8,465 bases of DNA from an uncultured Collinsella sp. (GCA_900554255.1 USGN01000049.1:1-8465), one strand, 5' to 3'; positions 1 to 6,250 are shown, counted from the first letter of the stretch. The notes: generated from the sequence alone by a model not told the origin. Numbers and translations are program-made.

Positions 1-105
1 GACTGTAGAGCAGCAAACTTAATATATTTCGCCGCCCCTCTGCCAAGCCCAGGCGACTCCACGCACTTTACCTGCGTAAACAATGTGAGTGAAATATGAA
101 TCTCG

Positions 106-131
106 ATGGATACGCCCGCAGCCGTGTATAC
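106..131 (+). repeat. 26-base repeat, copy 1 (upstream of rplC)
   Basis: This sequence matches 1971-1996 at 23 of 26 positions; the differences are at the 6th, 14th and 16th bases. The shared core is ACGCCCG followed by CCGTGTATAC. The other copy lies upstream of rplB. TATACT (127-132) resembles a -10 hexamer, but no good -35 hexamer sits 16-18 bases upstream, so a promoter role is unproven. Confidence 0.65.
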
Positions 132-132
132 T
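127..132 (+). promoter_or_regulatory. Possible -10 box for the rplC cluster
   Basis: TATACT matches the TATAAT consensus at five of six positions and would place transcription start near 138, giving a leader of about 180 nt before rplC. TG directly precedes the hexamer, close to but not exactly an extended -10. No convincing TTGACA-like -35 is visible at normal spacing. A true promoter could instead lie before the window, ahead of this leader. Confidence 0.3.
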
Positions 133-243
133 AAACAGCTGTGTGAAACCAGGGGAGTATTCTGGCTGGACAAAATGCCTGCTTAATAGGGTTGTCAGGT
201 AGTCCGGACGCAATACAAGGCTGGGGAGCACGTCGTGTAAGTA

Positions 244-295
244 GTGGTCCTCTAGGGGCGTACGCTCGGTGGTGTACGCATTGTCCCAAGACCAC
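244..295 (+). promoter_or_regulatory. Nested hairpin in the rplC leader, candidate cis-regulatory RNA
   Basis: GTGGTC (244-249) pairs with GACCAC (290-295). Inside it GGG (255-257) can pair with CCC (285-287), and GCGTAC (258-263) pairs with GTACGC (274-279) around a 10-base loop. That totals about 15 pairs, ending 9 bases before the rplC ribosome binding site. GTGGT also occurs at 269-273 and could compete for ACCAC, so an alternative fold exists. S10-type leaders regulated by L4 are known in several bacteria; an equivalent role here is inference from position and structure only. Confidence 0.45.
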
Positions 296-304
296 GCGAG
301 AGTT

Positions 305-308
305 GGGA
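305..308 (+). promoter_or_regulatory. Ribosome binding site that decides the rplC start
   Basis: GGGA lies 7 bases before a TTG codon at 316 and would be 16 bases before the ATG at 325. No purine-rich site lies at usual spacing before 325. This favours the TTG start. Confidence 0.5.
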
Positions 309-315
309 TCATATC

Positions 316-936
316 TTGATCAGCATGATTCTCGGCCGCAAGATTGGCATGACCCAGGTTTGGGACGAGGACGACAACGTCGTTCCCGTCACGGTCATCC
401 AGGCTGGCCCCTGCGCTGTCTCGCAGGTTAAAACTCAGGCAACCGACGGCTATGACGCCGTCCAGATCGGTTTCGGCGACATCAAGGCCAAGAACGTGAA
501 CAAGCCCATGGCTGGTCACTTCGCCAAGGCTGGCGTCGAGCCTGTCCGTTTCCTTCGTGAGGTCCGCGTCGAGAACGGCGAGGAGCACAAGGTCGGCGAG
601 GTCGTCACCGTCGCTGATTTCGCTGATGTCGAGAAGGTCGACGTCATCGGTACCTCCAAGGGTAAGGGCTTCCAGGGTCGCATCAAGCGCTGGGGTCAGC
701 GCCGCGGTCCTATGACGCATGGTTCTCACTTCCAGCGTCACCCCGGTTCTATCGGTCAGTGCGCCTATCCTGCGCGCGTCCTCAAGGGCGTCAAGATGGC
801 CGGTCACATGGGTAACGAGCGCGTTACCGTCAAGAACCTTTCCGTTGTCCGCATCGATGCCGAGCAGAACCTCATCTTGGTCAAGGGCGCTGTCCCGGGT
901 GCCAAGAATGGTCTCGTCGCCATCCGTATGGCCTAA
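316..936 (+). CDS. rplC: 50S ribosomal protein L3
   Basis: L3 is an early-assembling 23S rRNA binding protein whose central extension reaches close to the peptidyl transferase centre. The product is 206 residues (E. coli 209). It starts with the family signature [12 protein letters not shown] (residues 5-16). It also has [10 protein letters not shown] (112-121), [11 protein letters not shown] (129-139), HPGSIGQ (142-148), [10 protein letters not shown] (161-170) and GAVPGAKNG (191-199), all diagnostic of L3. The start is taken as TTG at 316 because GGGA lies 7 bases upstream and homologues usually have two or three residues before ILG; ATG at 325 would drop three residues. It is the first gene of this cluster, with rplD 46 bases downstream. 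The family call is certain; only the start codon is open. Confidence 0.97.
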   Translation: MISMILGRKIGMTQVWDEDDNVVPVTVIQAGPCAVSQVKTQATDGYDAVQIGFGDIKAKNVNKPMAGHFAKAGVEPVRFLREVRVENGEEHKVGEVVTVADFADVEKVDVIGTSKGKGFQGRIKRWGQRRGPMTHGSHFQRHPGSIGQCAYPARVLKGVKMAGHMGNERVTVKNLSVVRIDAEQNLILVKGAVPGAKNGLVAIRMA

Positions 937-982
937 GGGCCCAGCCCATTTAGCCCAGCGTCATACCAAGGAGAACACTTAA

Positions 983-1609
983 ATGGCAAAGTTTGAAGTA
1001 AAGAACAGCGAGGGCAAGAAGGTCGCCGAGGCCGAGCTCGCCGCTGAGGTGTACGGCATCGAGCCGAACATCCACGTTATGCACCACATCGTCAAGTGCC
1101 AGATGGCCTCTTGGCGTCAGGGCACCCAGTCTGCTAAGGGTCGCTCTGAGGTTTCCGGTGGCGGCAAGAAGCCTTGGCGTCAGAAGGGCACCGGCCGTGC
1201 CCGCCAGGGTTCCATCCGTGCTGCCCAGTGGCGTCACGGTGGCGTTGTCTTCGCCCCCAAGCCCCGTTCCTACGCTAAGCGTATGAACAACAAGGAGGTC
1301 AAGCTGGCTATGCGCTCCGCGCTGTCCGCCAAGCTGGCCGATGGCGAGCTCGTGCTCGTCGACGACTACGGCTTCGAGAAGCCTTCCACCAAGGCTGCCG
1401 TCGCCATGCTCAAGGCCCTCGGTCTTGAGGGCAAGCGTCTGACCATCATCGTTCGCGATGAGGACGTCAACGCCTACCTGTCGTTCCGCAACATTCCCAA
1501 GACGTTCATCATCACCGCTGACGAGGCCAACACCTACGATCTCGTCAACAATAACGCTGTGCTGATGCCCGCCGACATCGCCGCTCACTTCGGGGAGGTG
1601 CTTGCATAA
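983..1609 (+). CDS. rplD: 50S ribosomal protein L4
   Basis: L4 binds 23S rRNA domain I and extends a loop lining the exit tunnel. In E. coli it also represses the S10 operon through the mRNA leader. The product is 208 residues (E. coli 201). The tunnel-loop signature is clear: GRSEVSGGGKKPWRQKGTGR at 53-72, followed by ARQGS and the WRHGGVVFAPKPR stretch (83-95). The C-terminal Rossmann-like half includes the LVLVDD segment (123-128). A strong AAGGAGA site (968-974) lies 8 bases before ATG. The stop TAA abuts the rplW ATG with no gap, so the two are probably translationally coupled. As the classical autoregulator, L4 is a natural candidate ligand for the hairpin at 244-295, but nothing in the sequence proves that. 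Confidence 0.98.
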   Translation: MAKFEVKNSEGKKVAEAELAAEVYGIEPNIHVMHHIVKCQMASWRQGTQSAKGRSEVSGGGKKPWRQKGTGRARQGSIRAAQWRHGGVVFAPKPRSYAKRMNNKEVKLAMRSALSAKLADGELVLVDDYGFEKPSTKAAVAMLKALGLEGKRLTIIVRDEDVNAYLSFRNIPKTFIITADEANTYDLVNNNAVLMPADIAAHFGEVLA

Positions 1610-1897
1610 ATGACCGCCCACGAGATCATCATCCGTCCGATCGTGTCCGAGCGTTCCTTCTCCGGCATGGAGCTGAACAAGTACACGTTCGAGGTCGCCA
1701 AGGATGCTAACAAGTATCAGATCAAGGACGCTGTCGAGGAGATCTTCGGCGTCAAGGTCGTTCGCGTGAACACCCTGACGGTCAAGCCCAAGACCAAGCG
1801 CGTGCGCTATGTCGCCGGCAAGACCCGTTCTTGGAAGAAGGCCATCGTCACGCTGGCCGAGGGCGACACCATCGAGGTCTTTGGCAACCAGGCCTAA
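1610..1897 (+). CDS. rplW: 50S ribosomal protein L23
   Basis: L23 sits at the exit of the peptide tunnel and is the docking site for trigger factor and signal recognition particle. The product is 95 residues, normal for bacterial L23. The N-terminal IIIRPIVSERS (residues 6-16) and the KYTFEVAKDANKYQIKDAVEEIFGV region are typical, followed by VNTLTVKPKTKR and a basic stretch ending in RSWKKAIVTL. ATG directly follows the rplD stop. Its ribosome binding site GGGGAGGTG (1592-1600) lies inside the end of rplD. Unlike the tight junction before it, the next gene (rplB) is separated by 179 bases with strong secondary structure. Confidence 0.97.
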   Translation: MTAHEIIIRPIVSERSFSGMELNKYTFEVAKDANKYQIKDAVEEIFGVKVVRVNTLTVKPKTKRVRYVAGKTRSWKKAIVTLAEGDTIEVFGNQA

Positions 1898-1915
1898 GAC
1901 TCGCTGCTGTTGAGT

Positions 1916-1951
1916 GAGCTCATGCCTCCCAAAAAGGGGAGGCGAGAGCTC
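1916..1951 (+). terminator. Strong hairpin after rplW, possible attenuator
   Basis: GAGCTC (1916-1921) pairs with GAGCTC (1946-1951), and GCCTCCC (1924-1930) pairs with GGGAGGC (1937-1943) around an A-rich loop. That gives 13 Watson-Crick pairs plus a possible T-G pair. A short TTTT run (1956-1959) follows after AAGG, so it is a poor intrinsic terminator by spacing. It could be a partial terminator, an RNA processing or stability element, or part of an rplB leader. Its position between co-directional genes of the same cluster argues against full termination. Confidence 0.5.
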
Positions 1952-1955
1952 AAGG

Positions 1956-2073
1956 TTTTGGGCGTATAAAATGGACACGCCCGGAACCGTGTATACGTCC
2001 GGTGTCATCGCACCCGAGGCAGAACCTCGAATCCCTGTCTGCGATGGCTAACGGATTCCTATTGAAAGGGATT
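1956..2073 (+). promoter_or_regulatory. Structured rplB leader with possible ribosome-site sequestration
   Basis: Several helices can be drawn. TTTTGGGCGT (1956-1965) pairs with ACGCCCGGAA (1977-1986), including two G-T pairs. CCGGA (1981-1985) pairs with TCCGG (1998-2002), closing an inner CGT/ACG pair; this competes with the first helix. CGAGG (2015-2019) pairs with CCTCG (2025-2029) and competes with GCAGA (2019-2023)/TCTGC (2038-2042). AATCCC (2030-2035) is perfectly complementary to GGGATT (2068-2073), which contains the rplB ribosome binding site. This pattern fits a translational control leader, but short complementarities arise by chance and no folding calculation was done. A TATAAA at 1965-1970 could alternatively be a -10 box, without a good -35. 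Confidence 0.35.
1971..1996 (+). repeat. 26-base repeat, copy 2 (upstream of rplB)
   Basis: This is the second copy of the sequence at 106-131 (23/26 identical), ending in the same CCGTGTATAC. It lies about 80 bases before rplB, while copy 1 lies about 185 bases before rplC. No other copy is seen in the window. TGGACA (1972-1977) resembles a -35 hexamer, but the TATACG at 1992-1997 is only 14 bases further on, which is short for a sigma-70 promoter. Confidence 0.65.
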
Positions 2074-2076
2074 GTA

Positions 2077-2907
2077 ATGGCTGTAAAGCACCTTAAGCCG
2101 ACCTCCGCTGGTAGGCGTTGGCAGACGATCTCCGACTTCTCCGAGATCACCTGCACCAAGCCCGAGAAGTCTCTTCTCGAGCCCCTGCCCAAGAAGGCCG
2201 GTCGTAACAACAACGGCCGCATCACCACCCGCCACCAGGGCGGCGGCGTGAAGCGTCGTTACCGCGTGATCGACTTCAAGCGCAACAAGGACGGCGTGCC
2301 CGCCAAGGTTGCCACGATCGAGTACGATCCGAACCGTTCCGCTCGCATCGCTCTGCTGCACTACGCTGACGGTGAGAAGCGCTACATCCTGGCCCCCAAG
2401 GGCCTCGAGGTCGGTCAGACCATCATGTCCGGTTCTGACGCCGACATCAAGCCGGGCAACGCTCTGCCCCTCGCCGACATCCCCGTCGGTACGCTCATCC
2501 ACGCCGTCGAGTTCCAGCCGGGCAAGGGCGCTGCTATCGCCCGTTCCGCCGGTAACTCCTGCCAGCTGATGGGTAAGGAGGGCAAGTACGCCATCGTCCG
2601 TATGCCTTCCTCCGAGATGCGCCGCATCCTCGTTACCTGCCGCGCCACCGTCGGTGAGGTCGGCAACGCCGATCACTCCAACATCGTCATCGGCAAGGCC
2701 GGCCGTAAGCGTCACATGAACGTGCGCCCGACCGTCCGCGGTACCGTCATGAACCCTGTCGACCACCCGCACGGCGGTGGCGAGGGCAAGAACCACACCT
2801 CTGGTCGTCCCTCTGTTACCCCCTGGGGTAAGCCGACGAAGGGCCTTCGTACGCGCAAGAAGAAGAAGGTCTCGAACCAGCACATCATTCGTCGCCGTAA
2901 GAAGTAA
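2077..2907 (+). CDS. rplB: 50S ribosomal protein L2
   Basis: L2 is one of the most conserved large-subunit proteins. It binds 23S rRNA domain IV and is needed for subunit association and peptidyl transfer. The product is 276 residues (E. coli 273). The N-terminus ([11 protein letters not shown]) and [14 protein letters not shown] are typical. The C-terminal DHPHGGGEG (about 229-237), containing the conserved histidine region, is followed by [11 protein letters not shown] and the basic RTRKKKK...RRRKK tail. The frame stays open upstream to 2002, but ATG at 2077 is chosen: it has an AAAGGGA site 6 bases before it and gives the standard N-terminus. The preceding 25 codons have no family resemblance. 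It is separated from rplW by an unusually long structured gap; rpsS follows after 32 bases. Confidence 0.98.
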   Translation: MAVKHLKPTSAGRRWQTISDFSEITCTKPEKSLLEPLPKKAGRNNNGRITTRHQGGGVKRRYRVIDFKRNKDGVPAKVATIEYDPNRSARIALLHYADGEKRYILAPKGLEVGQTIMSGSDADIKPGNALPLADIPVGTLIHAVEFQPGKGAAIARSAGNSCQLMGKEGKYAIVRMPSSEMRRILVTCRATVGEVGNADHSNIVIGKAGRKRHMNVRPTVRGTVMNPVDHPHGGGEGKNHTSGRPSVTPWGKPTKGLRTRKKKKVSNQHIIRRRKK

Positions 2908-2939
2908 TTTCGGATACCGAGTTTTAGGAGAAAGCACTT

Positions 2940-3200
2940 ATGAGCAGAAGTCTCAAAAAGGGCCCGTTCGTGGAGACTCGCCTTCTCTCGCGTATCACCG
3001 CGATGAACGAGGCTGGCAAGAAGGACGTCGTGAAGACCTGGTCCCGCGCGTCCACCATCTTCCCTCAGATGGTTGGTCACACCATCGCCGTCCACGACGG
3101 CCGCAAGCATGTGCCCGTGTATGTTACCGAGTCCATGGTTGGTCACAAGCTCGGCGAGTTCGCGCCGACTCGTACGTTCCGTGGCCACAAGGCCAAATAG
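2940..3200 (+). CDS. rpsS: 30S ribosomal protein S19
   Basis: S19 is in the head of the small subunit and forms a complex with S13 near the A-site tRNA. The product is 86 residues, within the usual 80-95. It opens with [11 protein letters not shown] (1-11), the family hallmark. It continues with [23 protein letters not shown] and ends in [19 protein letters not shown], the conserved C-terminus. AGGAGA (2926-2931) lies 8 bases before ATG. The gap to rplV is 14 bases. Nothing unusual is seen. Confidence 0.98.
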   Translation: MSRSLKKGPFVETRLLSRITAMNEAGKKDVVKTWSRASTIFPQMVGHTIAVHDGRKHVPVYVTESMVGHKLGEFAPTRTFRGHKAK

Positions 3201-3214
3201 GGGGTTAACCGTAA

Positions 3215-3586
3215 ATGGCAACTAAGTCTATTGAAACTGAGGCCACCGAGGTTCGCGCCGTCGCTAAGTACGTGCGTGTTTCCCCCAGCAAGGCCCGCCT
3301 GGTGGTCGATCTGATCCGCCGCAAGCCTGTCGCTCAGGCCTTCGACATCCTCCACTTCTGCGACCGCGCCGTCGCCGTGGATGTCGAGAAGGTTCTCCGT
3401 TCCGCCGTTGCGAACGCCGAGAACAACAACGGTCTGCGTGCCGACAACCTGGTTGTCGCCGCTGCCTATGTTGACGAGGGTCCGACGCTTAAGCGCATCC
3501 GTCCCCGCGCCAAGGGTTCCGCTTCTCGCATTCTGAAGCGTACTTCCCACATCACCGTCGTCGTTGCTCCTCGAAAGGAGGCGTAA
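3215..3586 (+). CDS. rplV: 50S ribosomal protein L22
   Basis: L22 contacts all domains of 23S rRNA, and its beta-hairpin lines the exit tunnel next to L4. The product is 123 residues (110 in E. coli; slightly longer here because of about ten extra N-terminal residues, SIETEATE). The family core is clear: [19 protein letters not shown] (17-35), [12 protein letters not shown], and the hairpin region with [18 protein letters not shown], followed by [10 protein letters not shown] at 3215 has GGGGG (3200-3204) 10 bases upstream, overlapping the rpsS stop. The last codons contain the AGGAGG site for rpsC (3576-3581). Confidence 0.97.
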   Translation: MATKSIETEATEVRAVAKYVRVSPSKARLVVDLIRRKPVAQAFDILHFCDRAVAVDVEKVLRSAVANAENNNGLRADNLVVAAAYVDEGPTLKRIRPRAKGSASRILKRTSHITVVVAPRKEA

Positions 3587-3592
3587 AGCTGT

Positions 3593-4303
3593 ATGGGTCA
3601 GAAAGTCTACCCCACCGGCTTCCGTCTTGGCATCACCGAGAACTGGCGCTCCCGCTGGTTCGCAGAGAAGGATTACGCTAAGACCCTCGGTAACGATCTC
3701 GAGATCCGCAAGTACCTCGAGAAGCGTCTTTCCCGCGCAGCTGTCTCCCGCGTCGAGATCGAGCGCGCTGGCGACAAGGTGAAGGTCATTATCCTCACCG
3801 CTCGCCCCGGCGTTGTCATCGGTAAGAAGGGTGCCGAGATCGATACCCTCCGCACCGAGCTCGAGAAGGTCGCTGGCGTCTCCAAGGGCCAGCTCTCCGT
3901 CGACGTTGTCGAGATCAAGCGCCCCGAGCTCGACGCCAACCTCGTTGCTCAGTCTATCGCCGAGCAGCTCGAGGGCCGCGTTGCCTTCCGTCGCGCTATG
4001 CGCAAGGCTGTCCAGTCCGCCCGCAAGGCCGGCGCTAAGGGCATCCGTATCCAGTGCTCCGGTCGTCTCGGCGGTGCCGAGATGGGCCGTCGTGAGTGGT
4101 ACCGCGAGGGTCGCGTGCCTCTGCACACCCTCCGTGCCAAGATCGACTACGGCACGGCTGTCGCCAGCACCACCATGGGCGCTTGCGGCGTGAAGGTCTG
4201 GATTTACCTGGGCGAGAAGCTCCCGGGCCAGCCTGTTCCCAACCCTGCACTCGAGGGCTCTTCCCGTCCTCGTCGTCGTAACTCCGAGAGGAGGGGTCAG
4301 TAG
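3593..4303 (+). CDS. rpsC: 30S ribosomal protein S3
   Basis: S3 lines the mRNA entry channel and contributes to mRNA helicase activity together with S4 and S5. The product is 236 residues (E. coli 233). The N-terminus [14 protein letters not shown] is diagnostic. A type II KH domain carries the GVVIGKKG loop at 73-80. The FRRAMRKAV segment (132-140) supplies the conserved entry-tunnel arginines and lysine. The C-terminal half has [29 protein letters not shown] motifs (read in pieces at 156-180). A short basic tail, [12 protein letters not shown], ends the protein. The gap to rplV is 6 bases. The stop TAG shares one base with the GTG start of rplP, so coupled translation is likely. Confidence 0.98.
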   Translation: MGQKVYPTGFRLGITENWRSRWFAEKDYAKTLGNDLEIRKYLEKRLSRAAVSRVEIERAGDKVKVIILTARPGVVIGKKGAEIDTLRTELEKVAGVSKGQLSVDVVEIKRPELDANLVAQSIAEQLEGRVAFRRAMRKAVQSARKAGAKGIRIQCSGRLGGAEMGRREWYREGRVPLHTLRAKIDYGTAVASTTMGACGVKVWIYLGEKLPGQPVPNPALEGSSRPRRRNSERRGQ

Positions 4304-4806
4304 TGCTTGCCCCTAAGCGTATTCTTCACCGCAAGGTGCAGCGTGGCTCCATGAAGGGCCAGGCCAAGGGTAATACCGAGCTGCATTTCGGCGAGTTTGG
4401 TATCCAGGCTCTCGAGGCCCATTGGATCACCAACCGTCAGATCGAGGCCGCTCGTATTGCCATGACCCGCTACATGAAGCGTGGCGGTCGTGTCTACATC
4501 ACGATCTTCCCCGATAAGCCCATCACCAAGAAGCCTGCCGAGACTCGCATGGGTTCTGGTAAGGGTAACCCCGAGGAGTGGGTGGCCGTCGTCAAGCCCG
4601 GCCGCATCATGTTCGAGGTCAAGGGTGTTCCCGAGGAGGTCGCTCGCGAGGCTCTGCGTCTTGCGCAGCACAAGCTCCCCATCAAGACCAAGATTGTTGC
4701 TGCCAAGAACGCTGAGCAGCGCATCGAGAAGGAGATGGCTGAGGAGGCCGCTCTCGAGGCCAAGTGGGCTGCTGAGGACGCCGCCGCCGCCAAGGAGGAG
4801 AACTAA
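4303..4806 (+). CDS. rplP: 50S ribosomal protein L16 with an extended acidic-alanine tail
   Basis: L16 organises the A-site and P-site tRNA region of the large subunit. The core is standard: [19 protein letters not shown] (1-19), [13 protein letters not shown] (50-62), [21 protein letters not shown] (68-88, including the arginine before MGSGKG that is hydroxylated in E. coli), and [19 protein letters not shown] (111-129). The length is 167 residues against about 137-145 in most bacteria. The surplus is a C-terminal tail (about 136-167) rich in Glu, Ala and Lys that looks helical. The start is GTG at 4303, overlapping the rpsC stop by one base, with GAGGAGGGG upstream. The stop overlaps the rpmC ATG by one base. 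Confidence 0.97.
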   Translation: MLAPKRILHRKVQRGSMKGQAKGNTELHFGEFGIQALEAHWITNRQIEAARIAMTRYMKRGGRVYITIFPDKPITKKPAETRMGSGKGNPEEWVAVVKPGRIMFEVKGVPEEVAREALRLAQHKLPIKTKIVAAKNAEQRIEKEMAEEAALEAKWAAEDAAAAKEEN

Positions 4807-5021
4807 TGAAGCCCGCAGAGATTCGTGAGCTCTCGGACGCTCAGCTCGTTGAGAAGCTGAAGGAAATGCGCGCCGAGCTCTTTAACCTTCGTTTCCAGAT
4901 GGCTACCAGCCAGCTGGACAACACCGCTCGCGTCAACACCGTGAAGAAGGACATCGCTCGCGTCCTCACGGAGCAGCGCGCCCGCGAGATCGCAGCGGAG
5001 AAGTCCGCTGTCGCCGAGTAG
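4806..5021 (+). CDS. rpmC: 50S ribosomal protein L29
   Basis: L29 is a small, two-helix protein at the tunnel exit beside L23. The product is 71 residues (E. coli 63). The helix 1 signature RELSDAQLVEKLKEMRAELF (8-27) is followed by NLRFQMATSQLDNTAR, then the second helix, VKKDIARVLTEQRARE, and a short extra tail (IAAEKSAVAE). ATG overlaps the rplP stop by one base. AGGAGG (4793-4798) lies inside rplP, 7 bases before the start. rpsQ follows after 16 bases. Confidence 0.96.
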   Translation: MKPAEIRELSDAQLVEKLKEMRAELFNLRFQMATSQLDNTARVNTVKKDIARVLTEQRAREIAAEKSAVAE

Positions 5022-5037
5022 GACCTAAGGAGAGAAC

Positions 5038-5298
5038 ATGACTGATTCGCGTAACTCGCGTAAGGTCCGTACGGGTGTCGTTACCTCCGTCTCCGGTGCC
5101 AAGACCATTGTTGTCACCATCACCGAGCGCAAGCGTCACCCCAAGTACGGCAAGATGATGACCAGCTCCAAGAAGCTGCACGCTCACGACGAGGAGTGCA
5201 CGGCTGGCGTGGGCGACACCGTCCGCGTTATGGAGACCCGTCCTATGTCCAAGATGAAGCGTTGGCGCCTCATCGAGGTCGTCGAGCGCGCTAAATAA
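5038..5298 (+). CDS. rpsQ: 30S ribosomal protein S17
   Basis: S17 is a primary 16S rRNA binder with an OB fold. The product is 86 residues, normal for the family. Visible features are RKVRTGVVTSVSGAKTIVV (8-26), ERKRHPKYGKMMTSSKKLHAHDE with the HPKYGK motif, and the closing GDTVRVMETRPMSKMKRWRL, which is strongly conserved in S17. AAGGAGAG (5027-5034) gives a good ribosome binding site 3-4 bases before ATG. In E. coli rpsQ is the last gene of the S10 operon, and here too the gap after it (118 bases) is much longer than its neighbours. Confidence 0.98.
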   Translation: MTDSRNSRKVRTGVVTSVSGAKTIVVTITERKRHPKYGKMMTSSKKLHAHDEECTAGVGDTVRVMETRPMSKMKRWRLIEVVERAK

Positions 5299-5416
5299 GC
5301 AGTCGCTCTTACGACTTGTACGTTTCCGAAGATGTGCGTATGCCTGGCTTGCATACCACAGGCCGTATAAAGGCAGCGCACCTCTCTTCGGTTCTTAGTT
5401 CGGAGGAACATCTACC
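5299..5416 (+). promoter_or_regulatory. Structured gap before rplN, candidate spc-type promoter or leader
   Basis: TGTG (5333-5336) and GTATGC (5338-5343) pair with GCATAC (5351-5356) and CACA (5357-5360), a 10-pair stem with one bulged base. Competing with it, GAAGA and GTGCG (5328-5338) can pair with CGCAC (5377-5381) and TCTTC (5385-5389). CCTC (5381-5384) can also pair with GAGG (5403-5406), which is the rplN ribosome binding site. TTGTAC (5316-5321) and TATGCC (5339-5344) are 17 bases apart and could be a weak promoter. GCCGTATAAA (5362-5371) resembles GGCGTATAAA at 1961-1970 before rplB. The position matches the S10/spc operon boundary. Function is inferred. Confidence 0.4.
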
Positions 5417-5785
5417 ATGATTCAGATGCAAACCATGCTGAACGTCGCCGACAACTCCGGCGCTCGCAAGATTCGCTGCATCAAGGTGCTTGGCGGTTCC
5501 AAGCGTCGTTATGCAGGCATCGGCGATGTGTTCATCGGTGCTGTCCAGGAGGCTACCCCTGGCGCCAACGTCAAGAAGAAGGACGTTGTCCGTTGCGTCG
5601 TCGTTCGCACCGTTAAGGAGATCCGCCGCAAGGATGGCTCCTACATTCGCTTTGATGAGAACGCCTGCGTTGTCATCAACAACGATGGTTCGCCCGTCGG
5701 CACCCGTATCTTCGGGCCCGTCGCTCGCGAGCTTCGTGACAAGAAGTACATGAAGATCGTCTCGCTCGCTCCCGAGACCCTGTAG
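5417..5785 (+). CDS. rplN: 50S ribosomal protein L14
   Basis: L14 lies at the subunit interface and is the target of the silencing factor RsfS in many bacteria. The product is 122 residues, the standard length. It starts [17 protein letters not shown] (1-17), matching the family hallmark. It then has [17 protein letters not shown], the [25 protein letters not shown] region, [10 protein letters not shown], and the [14 protein letters not shown] motif near the C-terminus. GGAGG (5402-5406) lies 10 bases before ATG. It is the first gene of the spc-type segment; rplX follows after 13 bases. Confidence 0.98.
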   Translation: MIQMQTMLNVADNSGARKIRCIKVLGGSKRRYAGIGDVFIGAVQEATPGANVKKKDVVRCVVVRTVKEIRRKDGSYIRFDENACVVINNDGSPVGTRIFGPVARELRDKKYMKIVSLAPETL

Positions 5786-5798
5786 TTAGGGGAGATAT

Positions 5799-6104
5799 AT
5801 GTATATCAAGAAGGGCGATAAGGTCCAGGTTCTCTCTGGTAAGGATCGCGGCAAGCAGGGCGTTGTCCTGCGTGCTCTCCCCGCCGAGAACAAGGTCGTT
5901 GTCGAGGGCGTTTCGGTCGTCAAGAAGGCCGTCAAGCCCAACGCTGCCAACCAGCAGGGCGGCATCGTTTCGCAGGAGGCTCCCATCGACGCCTCCAACG
6001 TCAATCTCGTTTGCCCCGAGTGCGGTAAGGTTACCCGCGTCGGTCACGAGAAGGACGGCAAGAACAAGCTGCGCGTCTGCAAGAAGTGCGGCCACAAGTT
6101 CTAA
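5799..6104 (+). CDS. rplX: 50S ribosomal protein L24, long form with CxxC...CxxC tail
   Basis: L24 is an assembly-initiating protein of the large subunit that binds 23S rRNA domain I. The product is 101 residues. A KOW motif occupies the N-terminus ([20 protein letters not shown], 4-23), followed by [17 protein letters not shown]. The C-terminal third holds two cysteine pairs, CPEC (72-75) and CKKC (94-97), the zinc-ribbon-like arrangement found in many bacterial L24 proteins but absent from some others. AGGGGAG (5788-5794) gives the ribosome site. In the usual order rplE would follow. Here a terminator and unrelated genes follow instead, making rplX the last ribosomal gene of this unit. Confidence 0.97.
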   Translation: MYIKKGDKVQVLSGKDRGKQGVVLRALPAENKVVVEGVSVVKKAVKPNAANQQGGIVSQEAPIDASNVNLVCPECGKVTRVGHEKDGKNKLRVCKKCGHKF

Positions 6105-6134
6105 GCTGCCCGCAACAGTTAAGTTGCTAGCAAA

Positions 6135-6166
6135 GGCCCGGATGCCACGGCACCCGGGCCTTTTTT
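6135..6166 (+). terminator. Strong intrinsic terminator after rplX
   Basis: GGCCCGG (6135-6141) pairs with CCGGGCC (6154-6160). One mismatch follows, then TGC (6143-6145) pairs with GCA (6150-6152) around a CACG tetraloop. Six T residues (6161-6166) follow the stem immediately. This is a textbook rho-independent terminator, 30 bases after the rplX stop. It indicates the ribosomal transcript ends here. A small hairpin, GCAAC (6112-6116) with GTTGC (6123-6127), precedes it. Confidence 0.93.
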
Positions 6167-6173
6167 CTATCCC

Positions 6174-6195
6174 TACTCATTGGGTACTCATTGGG
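6174..6195 (+). repeat. 11-base perfect tandem duplication
   Basis: TACTCATTGGG at 6174-6184 is repeated exactly and directly at 6185-6195. The second copy runs into the first GGGGACAG repeat unit. It lies 8 bases after the terminator T-run and may mark the edge of an inserted or expanded repeat block. Confidence 0.8.
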
Positions 6196-6220
6196 GACAG
6201 CCTTAAATGAGTGGCCGTTG
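6188..6220 (+). repeat. GGGGACAG-type repeat unit B, copy 1
   Basis: A 33-base unit beginning TCATTGGGGACAG and containing CTTAAATGA; it matches 6274-6306 at 28 of 33 positions. TCATT (6188-6192) is the inverted complement of AATGA (6206-6210), so the unit can form a short 5-pair hairpin. The GGGGACAG core is reminiscent, from memory, of dispersed repeats linked to REP-associated transposases, but no transposase is present here. Confidence 0.75.
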
Positions 6221-6223
6221 AAA

Positions 6224-6247
6224 TGCCGGCACCTGGGGGCGTTCATT
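6224..6247 (+). repeat. TGCCGGCA-type repeat unit A, copy 1
   Basis: A 24-base unit with consensus close to TGCCGGCAGCTGGGGACG followed by AYCATT. Copies lie at 6224-6247, 6251-6274 and 6324-6347. This copy contains the perfect palindrome TGCCGGCA (6224-6231). Confidence 0.7.
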
Positions 6248-6250
6248 TTC

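Larger units (their letters stand above)
1..315 (+). other. Gene-free leader region upstream of rplC
   Basis: No convincing gene is visible in these 315 bases on either strand; the open frames crossing it are out-of-frame shadows running into rplC. In most bacteria rpsJ (S10) lies directly before rplC, and no S10-like sequence can be read here. The region holds a possible weak hairpin (29-33 TCGCC with 52-56 GGCGA), a TATACT hexamer at 127-132 inside a sequence that recurs before rplB, and a stronger nested hairpin at 244-295 just before the rplC ribosome binding site. It is best read as the 5' untranslated leader and promoter region of the ribosomal cluster. That reading is inference from position. 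Confidence 0.6.

Noticed and set aside
192..431. Short plus-strand open frame before and into rplC
   Set aside because: It is out of frame with L3, ends inside rplC, and has no recognisable product; the region is better read as a leader.
950..2008. Minus-strand open frame of 352 codons over rplD-rplW
   Set aside because: It is antisense to certain ribosomal genes, with leucine/valine/aspartate-rich low-complexity composition. It is open because the sense strand's biased codons rarely give stops on the opposite strand. The same holds for 19-807, 2059-2937 and 3143-4126.
2002..2076. 25-codon N-terminal extension of L2
   Set aside because: It has no resemblance to L2 homologues and overlaps the structured leader; ATG at 2077 has its own ribosome site and gives the standard N-terminus.
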